Origin: Eriocheir sinensis
Taxonomy: Eukaryota > Arthropoda > Malacostraca > Decapoda > Varunidae
Direction of reading: 5' to 3'
NCBI RefSeq assembly: GCF_024679095.1
Contig: NW_026112140.1
Span: forward strand, 79,501-143,500
Length of the DNA stretch: 64,000 bases
The position numbers and the translations under genes are program-made. A model generated the notes under the pieces. That model saw only the letters and a program-made list of their open reading frames with translations. It made no database searches and had not been told where the DNA came from. This document shows positions 37,385 to 52,100 of this stretch, piece after piece. Position 1 is the first letter of the stretch. Each line of letters opens with the position of its first letter.

Positions 37385-38395
37385 TTATATAAGAACCTAA
37401 GAACATAGAAATACAGGGAGACTGGAAGAGGACGAGTGGCCTACACAGGGCAGCCCCAGAATCCCCACTAAGACCCACGATGGGTGAGGTGTAGTTTCAG
37501 GGGCACAGGTGGAGGCTTGATCCTCGTTTTACCGGCGGTACTAGGCACGCACCAGTAACCTGTCACCTTACTGCACCCACACCTCACTCCACCTGTCATG
37601 CGGACATTAACTGTTGCTTTACTCTATTTTTGACTTTCGCTACTTGCAATCTAGGTTGTGGGGGAGAATTATATGAATATAGGTTGAGGTCTTGCTGCAA
37701 TCTGTCTAAGAACATGCGAAAAAGGGTCAGTATAATCTTATATCCATGAAGTACTTATCCAAAGAAGACTTAAAGCTATTGATACTCTGTGCGCTAACTA
37801 CTGACGGTGGGAGTCTATTCCAATAATCGACGACTCAGTTATTGAAAATAACTTCTGTGCACCAATGTGTTACATCGATTTCCTTTTAACTGCATACCGT
37901 TGCTGCGTGTTCATGTGTTGGTGTCTCTCTGAAATATACTATCTGGGTTAATGTTGTCGAATCCATTAAGGATTTTGAACACTTCAATTAAGTCCCCTCT
38001 TATCCTTCGCTTTTTTAGGGAAAACATATCTAAACGCTTTAAACGCTCGTCATATGGCAAGTTTGGGAGCACAGGAATTTGTTTGGTTGCTCGTCGCTGT
38101 ATCTTTTCTAGCAAAACTTGATCTTCGATATAGTTCGGTGACCAGAACTGAACGGCGTGTTCTAGGTGTGTTCTTACTAATGCTAAATATAATCTCTTCA
38201 TAAGTTCGGGTGATTTATAATCAAAGTTTTTTGAGATTAATCCCAACATCATATTGGCTTTTTTACTCGCTGCAGAACATTGATCACTCATTTTAAGAGT
38301 GTTACTGATAATGACACCAAGATCTTTTTCGTGTTTTAATTCGCTGAGCTCATGTCCTTGAATCTGATATTTAAAGTTCGGATTTTTTTTCACCT
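37385..38395 (-). pseudogene. CR1-like LINE fragment, ORF2 C-terminal end and 3' region
   Basis: The minus frame 38393-37911 encodes the post-polymerase C-terminal region: HEKDLGVIISNTLKMS, KKANMMLGLISKNF, LVRTHLEHAVQFWSP and LEKIQRRATKQIPVL. A frameshift before 37911 separates the last residues. The 3' non-coding part ends at about 37388 in TTCTATGTTCTTAGGTTC, similar to the end of the fragment at 46190. The sequence differs from the CR1 family at 60-64 kb, so it is a second CR1-like lineage. 5'-truncated and inactive. Confidence 0.85.
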
Positions 38396-38455
38396 ATGTG
38401 CATTAAATAAGGAGGTGAATGAAAAAGGAGAGAAGGAGGAATAAGCAAACGAGAA

Positions 38456-39445
<990 letters not shown>

Positions 39446-39498
39446 CAAAGAAAGACAAAAAAACTAGATATTAGATTCCATAGAGTACAGACGAAGGG

Positions 39499-39542
<44 letters not shown>

Positions 39543-39812
39543 AAGAGGGATTGTACTATGGGGCGAAAATTAGCTAAGGGGATGAGTCTGTGGTGAGGGA
39601 GAGAAAGGGAGAGAAAGGGGAGAGGGTGAAGGAAAGCGAAAGGGGAGAGGAAAGTAAATGAAGGGAGGAAGGGGATCAGGCTAAGACAGGGAGGGGAAGG
39701 GAGAGGAAGGGAGAGGGTGACGGAAAGCGAAGGGAAAGGGAAGGTAAGTATGGGGCAGGAAGGGAGAGAGAAAGGGAAGGGAGGAAGAGGAGAAGCGGGG
39801 AGGAAGAGAAGA

Positions 39813-39880
<68 letters not shown>

Positions 39881-40056
39881 TAAAGAGCAAGGTAGGAGGT
39901 ATTATGTACAAATGATGATGATCGTGAAAGAAACAAGATTCATCGATTTTAACGGGGCACTTTAGGTCTGACGTATGTTGTTGATTTTACCTTTAGCTTT
40001 TTTGGGAGTATATAGATCTTACTACTTAGCACACATATATACATATATACATACAT

Positions 40057-40132
<76 letters not shown>

Positions 40133-40145
40133 ATATATATATATA

Positions 40146-40183
<38 letters not shown>

Positions 40184-40343
40184 GACCGTTTTTGGGAGAT
40201 TATTTTATTATTTTCTACCTGGCTCTCCTACATACGTACATACATACATACATACATATACATACATACGGATGGTTGAATTCATGCACTTCTAGATATC
40301 GTTTTGGGAGTTTTTTGTAATTTGGAGAGTTTAAAAAAGTTCG
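39446..40343. repeat. Low-complexity stretch: (GA)n, purine-rich, (TA)n
   Basis: (GA)n at about 39507-39536 and 39817-39878 within GGGAA-rich DNA; imperfect (AT)n at about 40062-40180. A TTTTGGGAG-containing segment recurs near 39998, 40190 and 40302. No gene seen. Confidence 0.85.

Positions 40344-40437
<94 letters not shown>
40344..40437. repeat. (CA)n microsatellite
   Basis: Perfect CA array of about 47 units. Confidence 0.98.
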
Positions 40438-40439
<2 letters not shown>

Positions 40440-40629
40440 ATCGATCACCAGCCATTCGACCAACCAACCTACAAGCCAGCATCACCTCCCCCTTCCCCCT
40501 CCTTCCCCTCCCTCCCTTTGTTAGCTTCTAAAGACCCCGTACGTAAAGTTCTCTCCCATATTCCTTCTTCCGTTCTTTCATTGTTCTCTTACCTCCATTC
40601 CTCCTATCCCTCCCTCTTCTCTTTATTTA

Positions 40630-40876
40630 TCTAACTTTACCGTACCTTATCTAACCTAACATTACCTGACCTAACCTAGCTTAACCCAATCTAACCTGAC
40701 TCTTCCTTACCTTACCTAACCTTACCTAGCCTAACCAATCCATACCTCCACTTACCTAATCTTACCTTACCTAAGTTAACCTAACCTTAGCTAACCTAAC
40801 CTTTCCTAACCTTATCTAATCTTATCTAACCTTACCTTACCCAGCCTAACGTAGCCTAACCTAACCTCCTACATCT
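40630..40876. repeat. Degenerate CCTAA/TTAGG telomere-like repeat
   Basis: About 240 bp composed of CTAAC, CTTAC and CTAGC pentamers with the pattern ACCTAACCTAACC, the complement of the arthropod telomere motif TTAGG. Many units carry one substitution (CCTTA, CTTAT), as expected for an old interstitial telomeric stretch. Confidence 0.7.
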
Positions 40877-40914
40877 GTTTTTGGTGTCCCTGTTATCCTT
40901 TCTCCTTCATTTTA

Positions 40915-42478
<1,564 letters not shown>

Positions 42479-42530
<52 letters not shown>
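42479..42530. repeat. (CA)n microsatellite
   Basis: About 26 CA units at the edge of the polypyrimidine tract. Confidence 0.97.
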
Positions 42531-42532
<2 letters not shown>

Positions 42533-42900
42533 CACTCACACACTCACTCAGTAATTCAAGCGATGGATTCCTGCACGCCGGTTTCCCCTCACCCCTCGCT
42601 CCTTTGTTTTCCCCGTAAGTTTTCAAGCAGCACACCCTCACCCTAGGTATATAACACGACCAGGGGATATTACTGGAACAGCGATACGGCGTATAACTCA
42701 CTCTCTCCTGCAGATTTCCTTCCCTATATCTCCTTCCTCTTCTGCCAGGGGACCCAGACCAGAGACCGCTTTAATGCGCTTTCTTCTTCTCCTTCCCAAA
42801 CTTGTCACACGAGACGTCTTCTTCTTCCTGCGCCAGAGTCGTATCACCCGGTTTAGTCTTGATCTAGAGAAACGGCGGATACGTGGTCAAAGAGGCGAGA
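42531..42900. other. Intergenic, no gene seen
   Basis: Unique sequence leading to the triplicated LINE fragment. No motif supports a feature. Confidence 0.4.
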
Positions 42901-42902
42901 GA

Positions 42903-43368
42903 GAAAAGATGCTGCGTGAGATGGAGAGGTAAGATGGAAGGAAGCATCATGGGTTAGGGAACAGAATAAGGCTGGATATATTACGATTAAGACTAAGGAG
43001 TGGGCTTGGGCACGTCGTGTTATGGGTAGAAACGATGACAGACGGACAACCAAAGATGCTGCGTGAGATGGAGAGGTACGATGGAAGGAAGCATCATGGG
43101 TTAGGAGAACAGTATAAGGTTGGCGATGTTAAGATTAAGCTAAAAAGATGACTTACGGTGGTCGTTTCATGGGTAGAAATGATGACAGACGGACAACCAA
43201 AGATGCTGCGTGGGATGGAGTGGTAATGGAAGGAAGCGAGCGAGCGTCACGGGTTTTGAGACAGAATAAGGTTGGAGATGTTAAGATCGAGCGTAAGAAG
43301 TGGACTTGTGGAGGTCGTATTATGTGTAGAAATGATGACAGACGAATAACCGAGGATGCTGGGTAAGA
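42903..43368 (+). repeat. Triplicated 148-bp fragment of a LINE C-terminal region
   Basis: Three tandem units start at about 42904, 43052 and 43199 with AAAGATGCTGCGTG and end GATGACAGACGGACAACC. Each translates to pieces such as GHVVMGRNDDRRTT, which resemble the L-x-WAGHV-x-R-x-DDRW-T segment found after the polymerase domain of many LINE proteins. The units carry different indels, so no frame runs through all three. The third unit is most diverged. Confidence 0.75.
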
Positions 43369-43922
43369 CGAAGAGATAGAAATAAAGGAACAAATAAAGA
43401 AAAGAAAGAAGAACAGGAGGAAAGGAGGAGATAGAGAGAGGAAACAAGAGACAAAGACAGAGAGAAAGCAACAGAGAGAGAAAGGAAAAAAAAAAAAGAA
43501 GAAGAAGTAGTAGATGAAAGTCAAGTCATAGATAATTTGCCAGGACAGAATGGAGTACACTGAGAGGCGAAAGACAGGTAGATAATGTGAGTTAGTTAAA
43601 TACATATAAAACTGAATCTGTATATCTTAGCTTGGGAGTGTTAGCGTAGCAGCCACACACTATTACATTTGTTCACGATCTTAGGCAAGGGAAAGTTTAA
43701 TATATATAAGACTTACTGACACTCGTATGTTTTAAGCCCCAAATATTACCTAGAGAAAAGTTAGAAATGATGTTAATCGATAGTGTTGTGTTTGGAATAG
43801 TTAATCAGTGACCCATCGAACTTTTACTCTCCTGAACTAAAGAAAGTGAGAGTATGATGTAACTAATATTATAATAAGCTTAACGCCTCATTGAAATATT
43901 GCCAAAATAGGAAAAAGTGATG
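43369..43922. other. Intergenic, purine-rich then unique, no gene seen
   Basis: GA-rich to about 43510, then AT-rich unique DNA up to the hAT target site. Confidence 0.4.
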
Positions 43923-43930
43923 ACTTATAT

Positions 43931-44878
43931 CAGTGGTGCTCAACATTATTGGGTGGCAGGGCCACATTAGATGGGCAATGTGTGATAAGGGCCTCATATT
44001 TCCTGCAATGTGAATATGCATAGTAATTAATATACGTATTCTGCAGACTAATAATACTGATTATGTTGTGTATATATTGTAACCTTCCGGAAAGAGTCGT
44101 AATCAAAACACTTTTCACATAAATTGCAGGTCATGGGAAATGGGCAATTATAAAGTACAATAAAGTGAAGACCTATATACGAGCGACACCATTTAGCTGT
44201 TGGGCAAGGAGAGGGGAAACGTGGAGCGGCTGCTGTGTGCCGGGAGGGTGGGGAACTCAATTGGGTAGGGGTACAGGGGAGGTGGCGTGGAAGACGATGG
44301 GTAAGGGGAGAGGGCTAGGAGTGGATGGGCAACGGTGGGGAAGTCCCGGAAGGGAGCGGTTCGGTAGGAGAGGGGTAGGGAGCCAGAGACCAGGACTGAT
44401 TGAGAGGATGAGTGGGGGGATGAGAGGGCAGGGACATGAGCGAAGGGAATAGCCAAGCAGGAGGGAGTTTCCCCCCCAAAAAAAGCCTAGATTAGCCTGT
44501 TTTCAAGGGAAAATAGCCAAGGCGCCAAGGTCCCAGCTCAAAAGCCAAGATCTAGTAAAAAAAGCCAAGGAGTGGCAACACGGGACTCACGTCAACAAAA
44601 TCAGTGAGGCTAGCCAGCTTTCAGGCTGCCAGATGAGGAATAGCATTTTTATCATTATAATACTATAACGTCATAAAGTTCACTTATAATAAGATATTCA
44701 GTAATATCAATCATAATATAATTTATATTGCTACATGTCATTAAAATTAAATGTGAACTAATATTATACGTATTATGATAGGGATAAGTAGGTTATTTTT
44801 TTGGTTACTTGCCGAGGGCCGCATTAAACTTTATTGAGGGCCACATGCAGCCCTCAAACAGTGGGTTGAGCACCCCTG
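43931..44878. mobile_element. Non-autonomous hAT element, 948 bp
   Basis: The left end CAGTGGTGCTCAAC matches the inverted right end CAGGGGTGCTCAACCC, a typical hAT terminus. Flanking 8-mers ACTTATAT (43923-43930) and ACCTATAT (44879-44886) match at 7 of 8 bases, consistent with an old target duplication. Both ends carry G-rich GGGCCACAT or GGGCCGCAT segments. The interior has a GC-rich, G-rich block (44200-44460) but no transposase frame. Confidence 0.82.
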
Positions 44879-44886
44879 ACCTATAT

Positions 44887-45327
44887 TATTGTGTATGCAT
44901 TCCTTCACCACTCAACCATTAATAAAAGCAAACAGCATTATATGACTGACCTATATATCATGAAAGCCACAAGAAATATTGTTAAAGAGAAGATGAAATT
45001 GTGACTGATCTTCAAAGTCTCGTCTAAATTTCCACCTTCCTATGACTTGTACTCTTTCTTACATGGGGGGATGATCAAGACACCTGAACATAATCTTTTG
45101 GAACTCATTAATACTTCATTTTGGGAGTATTAGTTTCGTTTTTTTCCCGATTTTTTTATTTCTTTTCCTCTACTGCTTCTGATATATGAAAAAAACAAAA
45201 AACAATTTCTTAGTCAACCATTAAACAAGTCCTTTGTTCAGGTAGTAAGGAGGAGTAGTTTTGCATTTTCTCTACGTGTTTTATTTTTTTGTTTTTTCTT
45301 GACTGCTTCTTCTGATATATAAACAAA
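44887..45327. other. AT-rich flank with a possible LINE tail remnant
   Basis: The stretch at about 45030-45100 (TATGACTTGTACTCTTTC and downstream) is reminiscent of the FPPxYDLNSF end of LINE family A, but too diverged to assign. No gene seen. Confidence 0.3.
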
Positions 45328-45504
45328 CACCCATTGGTGCTACTTTGGTTTGTCATGAATCTACTTTGGTATGTGATCTACACTTTATATTGCGGTCTAC
45401 GTGTCATGAATCTACTTTGGTATGCCATCTAAATGGTTGATGCATGGTCTAGATGGTCTAGACTCCGACTATAGAGGGTAATAGCGGTGGTAGAGAGGTA
45501 GTTG

Positions 45505-45680
45505 AGTCCCGGCTCAACAAGGTACAAGAACAAGAAAAACACGTGTCGTGATTACGAGAGAATGTCTGGTTAGAGTGTCGAAGCGCCGGTCCCGAACAAG
45601 GAAAACACTCGTCGTGGTTTCGAGAGAATGTCTGCTTAGAGTGTCGAAGCTCCGGTCCCGACTCAACAAGGTACATGTGG
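45505..45680. repeat. Short tandem repeat, about 2.5 units
   Basis: Units of about 66-83 bp containing CGAGAGAATGTCTG and TTAGAGTGTCGAAG, beginning CGGTCCCG. They lie upstream of the mariner-type transposase and may belong to its 5' end region. Confidence 0.75.
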
Positions 45681-45758
45681 CAACAGCACACTTCATTCCG
45701 CCATAGACATCAATCTCGACAGCTTTGGTATGTTACCTGCAAGCTAGTTTGTTACATC

Positions 45759-47435
45759 ATGGACTTCTTTGATAACTTCAATGGAGGTGTACTGCACATA
45801 ACAGTTTTGCAGTTCTACGCAAGAAAAGAAATCCCCACACTCGAAAAAATTCATGAAGAAGTGAAGAACAACCTCTCATATCCTGGCAGCCGTGAAACAC
45901 TGAGAAAAGTTCTGAAGAAAATCGGATTTCACCATGCAAAGGTTGATGGGCGAAAATTCCTCTTGGAAAATAATGATGTGCAATATGCACGAAGCAAGTT
46001 TTTAAGAGAAATAAGGAAACATTTAAGCTCAGACAAGAACATCGTATATTTGGACGAGTCGTGGGTTAACCAAAACTACACGGTTTCCAAATGTTGGGTG
46101 CACGAAGAAAATGCAGGACAGGCTATAGGAGTGAGGGTGCCGACTGGGAAGGGAGGCCGCTTGATCATTCTGCACGCTGGATCATAAGAACATAAGAACT
46201 CAGGAGTCTACAAGAGGCCGGTAGGCCTGTACTAGGCAGCTCCTTTGACCCTAAGCTCCCGTGTATCTAACCCCACCTAATATCGCTGTCCATGAATTTA
46301 TCTAGTCTATTTTTGAATGTGACAATTGTATTGGCACTCACCACATGACTGCTAAGCCCATTCCACTCATCCACCACCCTGTTAGTAAACCAATTTTTGC
46401 CTATGTCCCTGTTGAATCTGAACTTATCCAGTTTAAACCCATTACTTCGTGTCCTACCCGGTTCTCTTACCAACAAAACCTTATGAATGTCTCCCTTATT
46501 AAAGCCCTTCATCCATTTATAAACCTCGATCATGTCTCCACGCACCCTTCGCCTTTCTAGAGAATGCAAGTTTAACTGTTTGAGTCTTTCCTCGTATGGC
46601 AAGTTTCTCAACCCCTGAATCATCTTAGTCATCCTCCTCTGCACCGATTCTAACATTTTGATATCCATTATATAGTAAGGTAACCAGAACTGAACCGCAT
46701 AGTCAAGATGAGGTCTAACTAATGCTAAATATAGTTTGAGGAAGACTTCGGGGCTTCTGTTGCTTACGCTCCTTGAAATAAATCCCAGTACCCTATTAGC
46801 TCGATGATTTGTTCCCGGGGCCGCCCTTGTTTTCCAGGCAAAAAATGTCGGGGATTACCATGATCAGATGAATGCAGAAACATTTGAAAAGTGGTTCACA
46901 CATCAACTCTTACCAAACATTCCTTCAGCGTTAGTAATTGTGATGGATAATGCATCTTATCACTCAAGAAAAATTCACAAGCCACCAACATCTGCAAACA
47001 ACAAAGCTACGATACGAGAATGGCTGGAGAAGAAGGGCGCAGCAGTGCCAGAAGTTATCCTCAAGACAGACCTTCTGCATCTTGTAAGTCAACACGTCTC
47101 TTCTGCCGACACAAACTACGTTGTCGACAAGATGGCTTCAGATCACGGACATAAGAGTAGTGCGCCTGCCACCATACCACTGTCACTACAACCCCAATGA
47201 GCTGGTTTGGGCTCAAGTTAAAGGCTACATCTAGAAAAAAAAAAACATTCAAGACTGCCGACCTAAAACCACTCATAGAAGAATCAATACAAAATGTTAC
47301 TAAGGAAATCTGAAAGAATGCTGTCCGGCACGCGGAAAAACTGCAGTCATAGGATGCAGAGAGAGATGTCGTGATTGACAACCTCATTGATTCTTTCATC
47401 ATCACTCTCACATCTTCTGATGAGCATTCATCCTA
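45759..47435 (+). pseudogene. Tc1/mariner-superfamily transposase relic, split by a CR1 fragment
   Basis: ATG at 45759 opens a frame to 46187 with TVLQFYARKEIPTL and VYLDESWVNQNYT, which holds the first catalytic Asp. After the inserted CR1 the protein resumes at about 46828 with FVPGAALVFQAKN, VIVMDNASYHSRK (second Asp) and, after a one-base insertion near 47154, RLPPYHCHYNPNELVWAQ (catalytic Glu). About 83 residues separate the second Asp and the Glu, far more than the 34 of Tc1. This fits the DD82E group reported as Sailor; that name is inference. Two or more further frame breaks follow toward 47435. Such enzymes cut and paste DNA at TA sites. This copy cannot be functional. Confidence 0.82.
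46190..46826 (-). pseudogene. CR1-like LINE fragment inserted in the transposase gene
   Basis: The minus frame encodes NRVLGFISRS, a degraded LVRPHLDYAVQFWLP-like stretch, then MLESVQRRMTKMIQGLRN, PYEERLKQLNLHSLERRR, FTNRVVDEWNGLSSHVV and FKNRLDKFMDSD before its stop. The 3' end (minus strand) is AGTTCTTATGTTCTTATG, an 8-bp-type tail. It lies exactly between HAGS and FVPGAA codons of the transposase, so it is younger than that gene. 5'-truncated. Confidence 0.88.
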
Positions 47436-47641
47436 AGTCATCCAAGATGCAGTGAAGAGAGGAATAGGCCTATCGGGGATATATACCTCTTAAAAAAAAC
47501 GCGCCATGACTTTTACCTCTCGGGTGGTGTGGAAATAAAGTCGGTTATATAATCTGTACAATACAATGGTAAGGACTAAAACCAAATTTATCGTATAAAC
47601 CCACAATTTCTGTATTATAACCTAATAAATCAGGTTGAATA

Positions 47642-47760
<119 letters not shown>

Positions 47761-47904
47761 CAAGGTGGGGATAAAACGTGGCACCGCTGTACTGCTGCTT
47801 ACTCCCTAGAGGCCTACGTCACAGCCGCACGTTTGAGCTAGCCGGAGTATAACCTCCCTAAATCCTCATTTATATTTCAGTCATTGACGCAGCCCTAAAG
47901 CGTG

Positions 47905-48870
47905 CACAATAATTCTACAACGAAATCAGCGACGAAACTAAAGCACAGGCATTTTTAAGAAGACATGGATTTTGGTTGAAAAACAAAGTGTTTCACCGTG
48001 TCATCGATGTGGCGGAGAGGTGAAGGACGCTCGGAAAAGAAGACGAAATGGCGAATTTATTCCCGTTCTTCGTTGCAGAAACCGTGGATGTCAAACTTTT
48101 CGTTCCGTTCGCAGAGGTAATGTATTCATCCACTTCACAGATTTAAATAACAAACTAAATTGCAAGCTCTCTCTTTGTCAAATTTTAGAATTGATCTTTT
48201 ATTTTATACAAGACCTCTCTTATGATCTGGTTCAAAGATTAACTGGTAGAGGTACCGAAGCAATATGCGACTGGTTCAACATGTGCAGAGAAGTTTGTAC
48301 AGCGAATGTTTCAGTCCAACATCGTGGTCAAATGGCAGGGACTGAAGAAGAGCCTGTGCAAATTGATGAAGCACGCTTTGTAGAACAGCGAAAGCACAAC
48401 AGAGTCCGAATGTTGCAAGGAGACCGGGCTCCAAATTCAACAGACGGTGAAGCTGAAGTGGACAGTAACCGTAACCATGGGAGACGTATTGATGGTGTTT
48501 GGTTTGAAGAGAGGCTCAGAGTGCCGATATTTTTACGTTCAAAGAAGAGACCGTGAGACACTTCAACCAATTATTCAGAGAGAAGTCGCTGAAGGCTCAA
48601 TGATCCATTCCGACGACTGGCCAGCTTACTCTAATTAAACCAAATCAATTTTCGTCATTTTTCCGTAAATCATCAGCAGTATTACGTCGATCCTAACCCT
48701 GGGGCACATACACAAGGAACTGAAAGATCCTGGCTTGATGCGAAGACTCGGGTATTGAAAAACATGAGAGGCAGCAATCAAAGAACTTTTCAGTCGCACC
48801 TATACTACTTCTGTTGGCGGATGATGAGAAAAGAAGCTCCTGACATACATTTAGCATTTTTAGCTGATAT
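47905..48870 (+). pseudogene. Merlin (IS1016/ISXO2-like) transposase relic
   Basis: The start region FYNEISDETKAQAFLRRHGF runs in a different frame from the zinc-ribbon that follows (CHRCGGEV, then CRNRGCQTFRSV). Then come FTDLNNKLNCKLSLCQ and VQIDEARFVEQRKHNR, with the first catalytic Asp at 48365. After a frameshift near 48500, FGLKRGSECRYFYVQRRDR and MIHSDDWPAYSN give the second Asp at 48612. After a one-base loss near 48630, YYVDPNPGAHTQGTERSWLD gives the Glu at 48722, then FQSHLYYFCWRMMRKEAP. This is the domain order of the IS1595/ISXO2 DDE family that eukaryotic Merlin elements share. Catalytic residues survive but at least three frameshifts inactivate it. Confidence 0.88.
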
Positions 48871-49055
48871 ATGTGATGTTTACCGATATAATATTTATAA
48901 TAAAAAAAAATGTTTTTATTATGTTTTACCATGTAGATATCATTACAAAGTAAAATATCAACGGTGTAGATACTTTTCCTTGTAGATAACAAACCAAAGT
49001 ACGGTGTAGATATTTTTTTCTTATAGATAACAAGCCAAAGTAGCACCCACCCATT

Positions 49056-49188
49056 TTTTTCAGTCATCCATTTAGTACCTTTTTTTTAAAGTAGTGAGAG
49101 GAAATTCAAGTTAAAGAAAATGGAATGAGGTTAGTCTGTATGAGGTGCTTGATACGGGGTCTAAAATTTGCCTTGAAGGGGGGCTGGA
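49056..49188. other. Short spacer, no gene seen
   Basis: Unique DNA between the Merlin target site and the poly(A) tail of the minus-strand LINE. Confidence 0.4.
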
Positions 49189-52100
49189 TTTTTTTTTTAC
49201 AACAAGGAGACAGATCAAGGGCACACACAAAAAAGTAAACAATAATAAAATAAAAGCCCGCTACTCGCTGCTCATAAAAATAATCCAAAGAGGTGGCCGA
49301 AAGCTAGGTCAATTTCGGGAGGAGAGGTGTCCAGATACCCTTCTCTTGAAAGAGTTCAAGTCGTAGGCAGGAGGAAATACAGAAGAAGGAAGATTGTTCC
49401 AGAGTTTACCAGCGTGAGGGATGAAAGCGTGAAGATCCTGGTTAACTCTTGCATAAGGGGTTTGGACAGTATAGGGATGAGCATGAGTAAAAAGTCGCGT
49501 GCAGCGGGGCCGCGGGAGGGGGGGTGGCATGCAGTTAGCAAGTTCAAAAGAGCAGTCAGCGTGGAAATATCGATAGAAGATAGAAAGAGAGGCAACATGG
49601 CGCATAAATTAAGAGGTAGAAGACTATCAGTAAGAGGAGGAGAGCTGATGAGACGAAGAGACTTAGACTTCACTCTGTCCAAGAGAGCTGTGTGAGTGGA
49701 GCCCCCCACACGTGAGATACATACTCCATATGAGGGCGGACAATGCCCCTGTATATGGATAGCAACTGCGCGGGGGAGAAGAAGTGGCGGAGACGATACA
49801 AAACCCCCAGCCTCGAGGAAGCTGATTTAGTGAGAGACGAGATGTGAAGTTTCCAGAGCTGGGCACTTCCGTACCTCTGTCCGCACCTCCGCTCCTCCGG
49901 ACCTGCGGACCTTTAAACGAGGTGCGGAGGTCCGAAGTGCGGAAAGTTTTTCAAAAGTGCGGAAGTAACAGGTGCGGAACGGCAGTATTTTAAGTCCGTA
50001 CCTCCGCACCTGAGGTTTTCAAGGATAAAAAAAATGAAAACGACAAACAGTCCGCGCTCTGCAGTAATACTTCCGGTCGTTTACGCGGTCTGTGCTGCAG
50101 GGCATGTTTTCCCGCCACTTGAGTGACGTCACTCATTCAGATTTTAGGCCCGGTTCAAAATATACCGTTTGTCGTCCGTCTTAAAGAAAGTGCGTCATCA
50201 ATGACAACACCACGTGCACGGATAGCAAGAACCCAAGGTGCTGCAGTATTGCCTTGTATTTCTTTTTTTTAAGGTACGGACTAGATTTTTCAGGCGCGCT
50301 TTAATAGTTTTGGGTACGGTACCGGAGGTGCGGAGGTGCGGTACCGGAACGAGTGAAAAAATTTTAGGCGCGGAAGTACAGGTACGGACTATATGTGTTT
50401 CGAGGTGCGGAGGAGCGGTACCGGACTACCCGATATCTAGTAACGCGCCCAGCTCTGGAAGTTTCCAGTTAAGATTTAGAGTTAAGGATAGACCGAGGAT
50501 GTTTAGTGTTGAAGATGGTTACAGCTGAGTGTTGTCGAAGAATAGGGGATAGGTGTTTGGAAGATTGTGTCGAGTTGATAGGTGGAGAAATTGAGTTTTT
50601 GAGGCATTGAAGGACACGAGGTTCCTTTTACCCCAATCGGAAATGATAGTAAGGTCTGAGGTTAAGCGTTCTGCAGCTACCAGCTTGGAGTCATGTAATT
50701 CCTGTTGAGAGGGTCTTCTGTTGAAAGAAGCTGAATAATGCAGAGGGAGTCATCAGCGTATGCGTGGATAGGACAGTTTGTTATGGAAAGAAGATCATTG
50801 ATGAATAACAGGAAGAGAGTGGGTGATAGGACAGAGCCCTGTGGAACACCACTGTTAATAGGTTTAGGAGAAGAACAGTGACCGTCTACCACGGCAGAGA
50901 TAGAACGGCCGGAAATGAAACTGGAGATAAAGGAACAGAGAGAAGGAGAGAATCAGAAAGAGGGCAGTTTGGAAAGCAAAGACTTGTGCCAGACTCTATC
51001 GAAGGCCTTCGATTTGTCTAGCGCAACTGAGAAGGTTTCACCGAAACGGCTAAGAAAGGATGACCAAGAATCAATTAGCAGAACAAGAAGATCGCCAGTA
51101 GAACGCCCCTTGCGGAACCCATACTGGCGATCAGATGGAAGGTTAGAGGGGGAAAGGTGCTTTTGAATCTTCCGGTTAAGGATTGATTCTAAAGCTTTAT
51201 ATAGACAGGAAAGTAAAGCTGGGCGGTAGTTTGAGGGATTGGAACGGTCACCCTTCTTAGGCACAGGCTGTACGAAGGCGTACTTCCAGCAGAAAGGAAA
51301 GGTAGATGTTGATAGGCAGAGGCGAAAGAGTTTGACCAGGCAGGGTGTCAGCACGGAAGCACAGTTTTTAAGGACAATAGGAGGCGCTATATCAAGTCCA
51401 TAAGCCTGCTGAGAGTTGAGGCCAGAGAGGGCATAGAAAACATCATTAGGAAGAATCTTAATAACATGCAGCATAAAGGAGTCGGAATGGGGGTGAGTAA
51501 GAGGAATATGCCCATAATCGTCCAGAGTGGAGTTGTTACAGAAAGTCTGAGCGAAAAGTTTAACCTCAGAGATAGAAGAAACGGCAGTGCTGCCGTCTGG
51601 GTTAAGAAGAGGCGGGAAAGAGGAAGAAGTGAAATTGGAGGAGATATTTTTGGCTAAGTGCCAGAAGTCTCTGGAAAAATTAGAGAAAGCAAGGTGTTCA
51701 CATTTGCTATGGATAAAGGAGTTTTGGTAAGTCGAAGAATAGATTTGGCAAGATTCCGGGCTGAAATGTAAAGGTCAAAGTTAGCGGGAGTTTGAAGGCT
51801 CTGGTACCTTTTGTAAGCTGCCTCTCTATCTTTGACAGCACGAGAACAAGCGTGATTAAACCAAGGCTTTTTATCATGGGGAGTAGAGAAAGTACGTGGA
51901 ATGTATGCCTCCATTCCTTAGACAATCACCTCTGTGATGCGCTGAGCATACACAGAGGGGTCTCTCTCCTGGAAGCAGTAATCATTCCACGGGAAATGGG
52001 AAAAGTACATCCTCAGGTCATCCCACCGAGCTGAAGCAAAATGCCAGAAGCATCGCCTCTTAGGTGGGTCCAGAGGGTGTACAGGAGCAATAGGACAGAA

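Noticed and set aside
45025..45140. Additional LINE family A tail
   Set aside because: Only a short, weak resemblance (YDL-SF region); too diverged to call.
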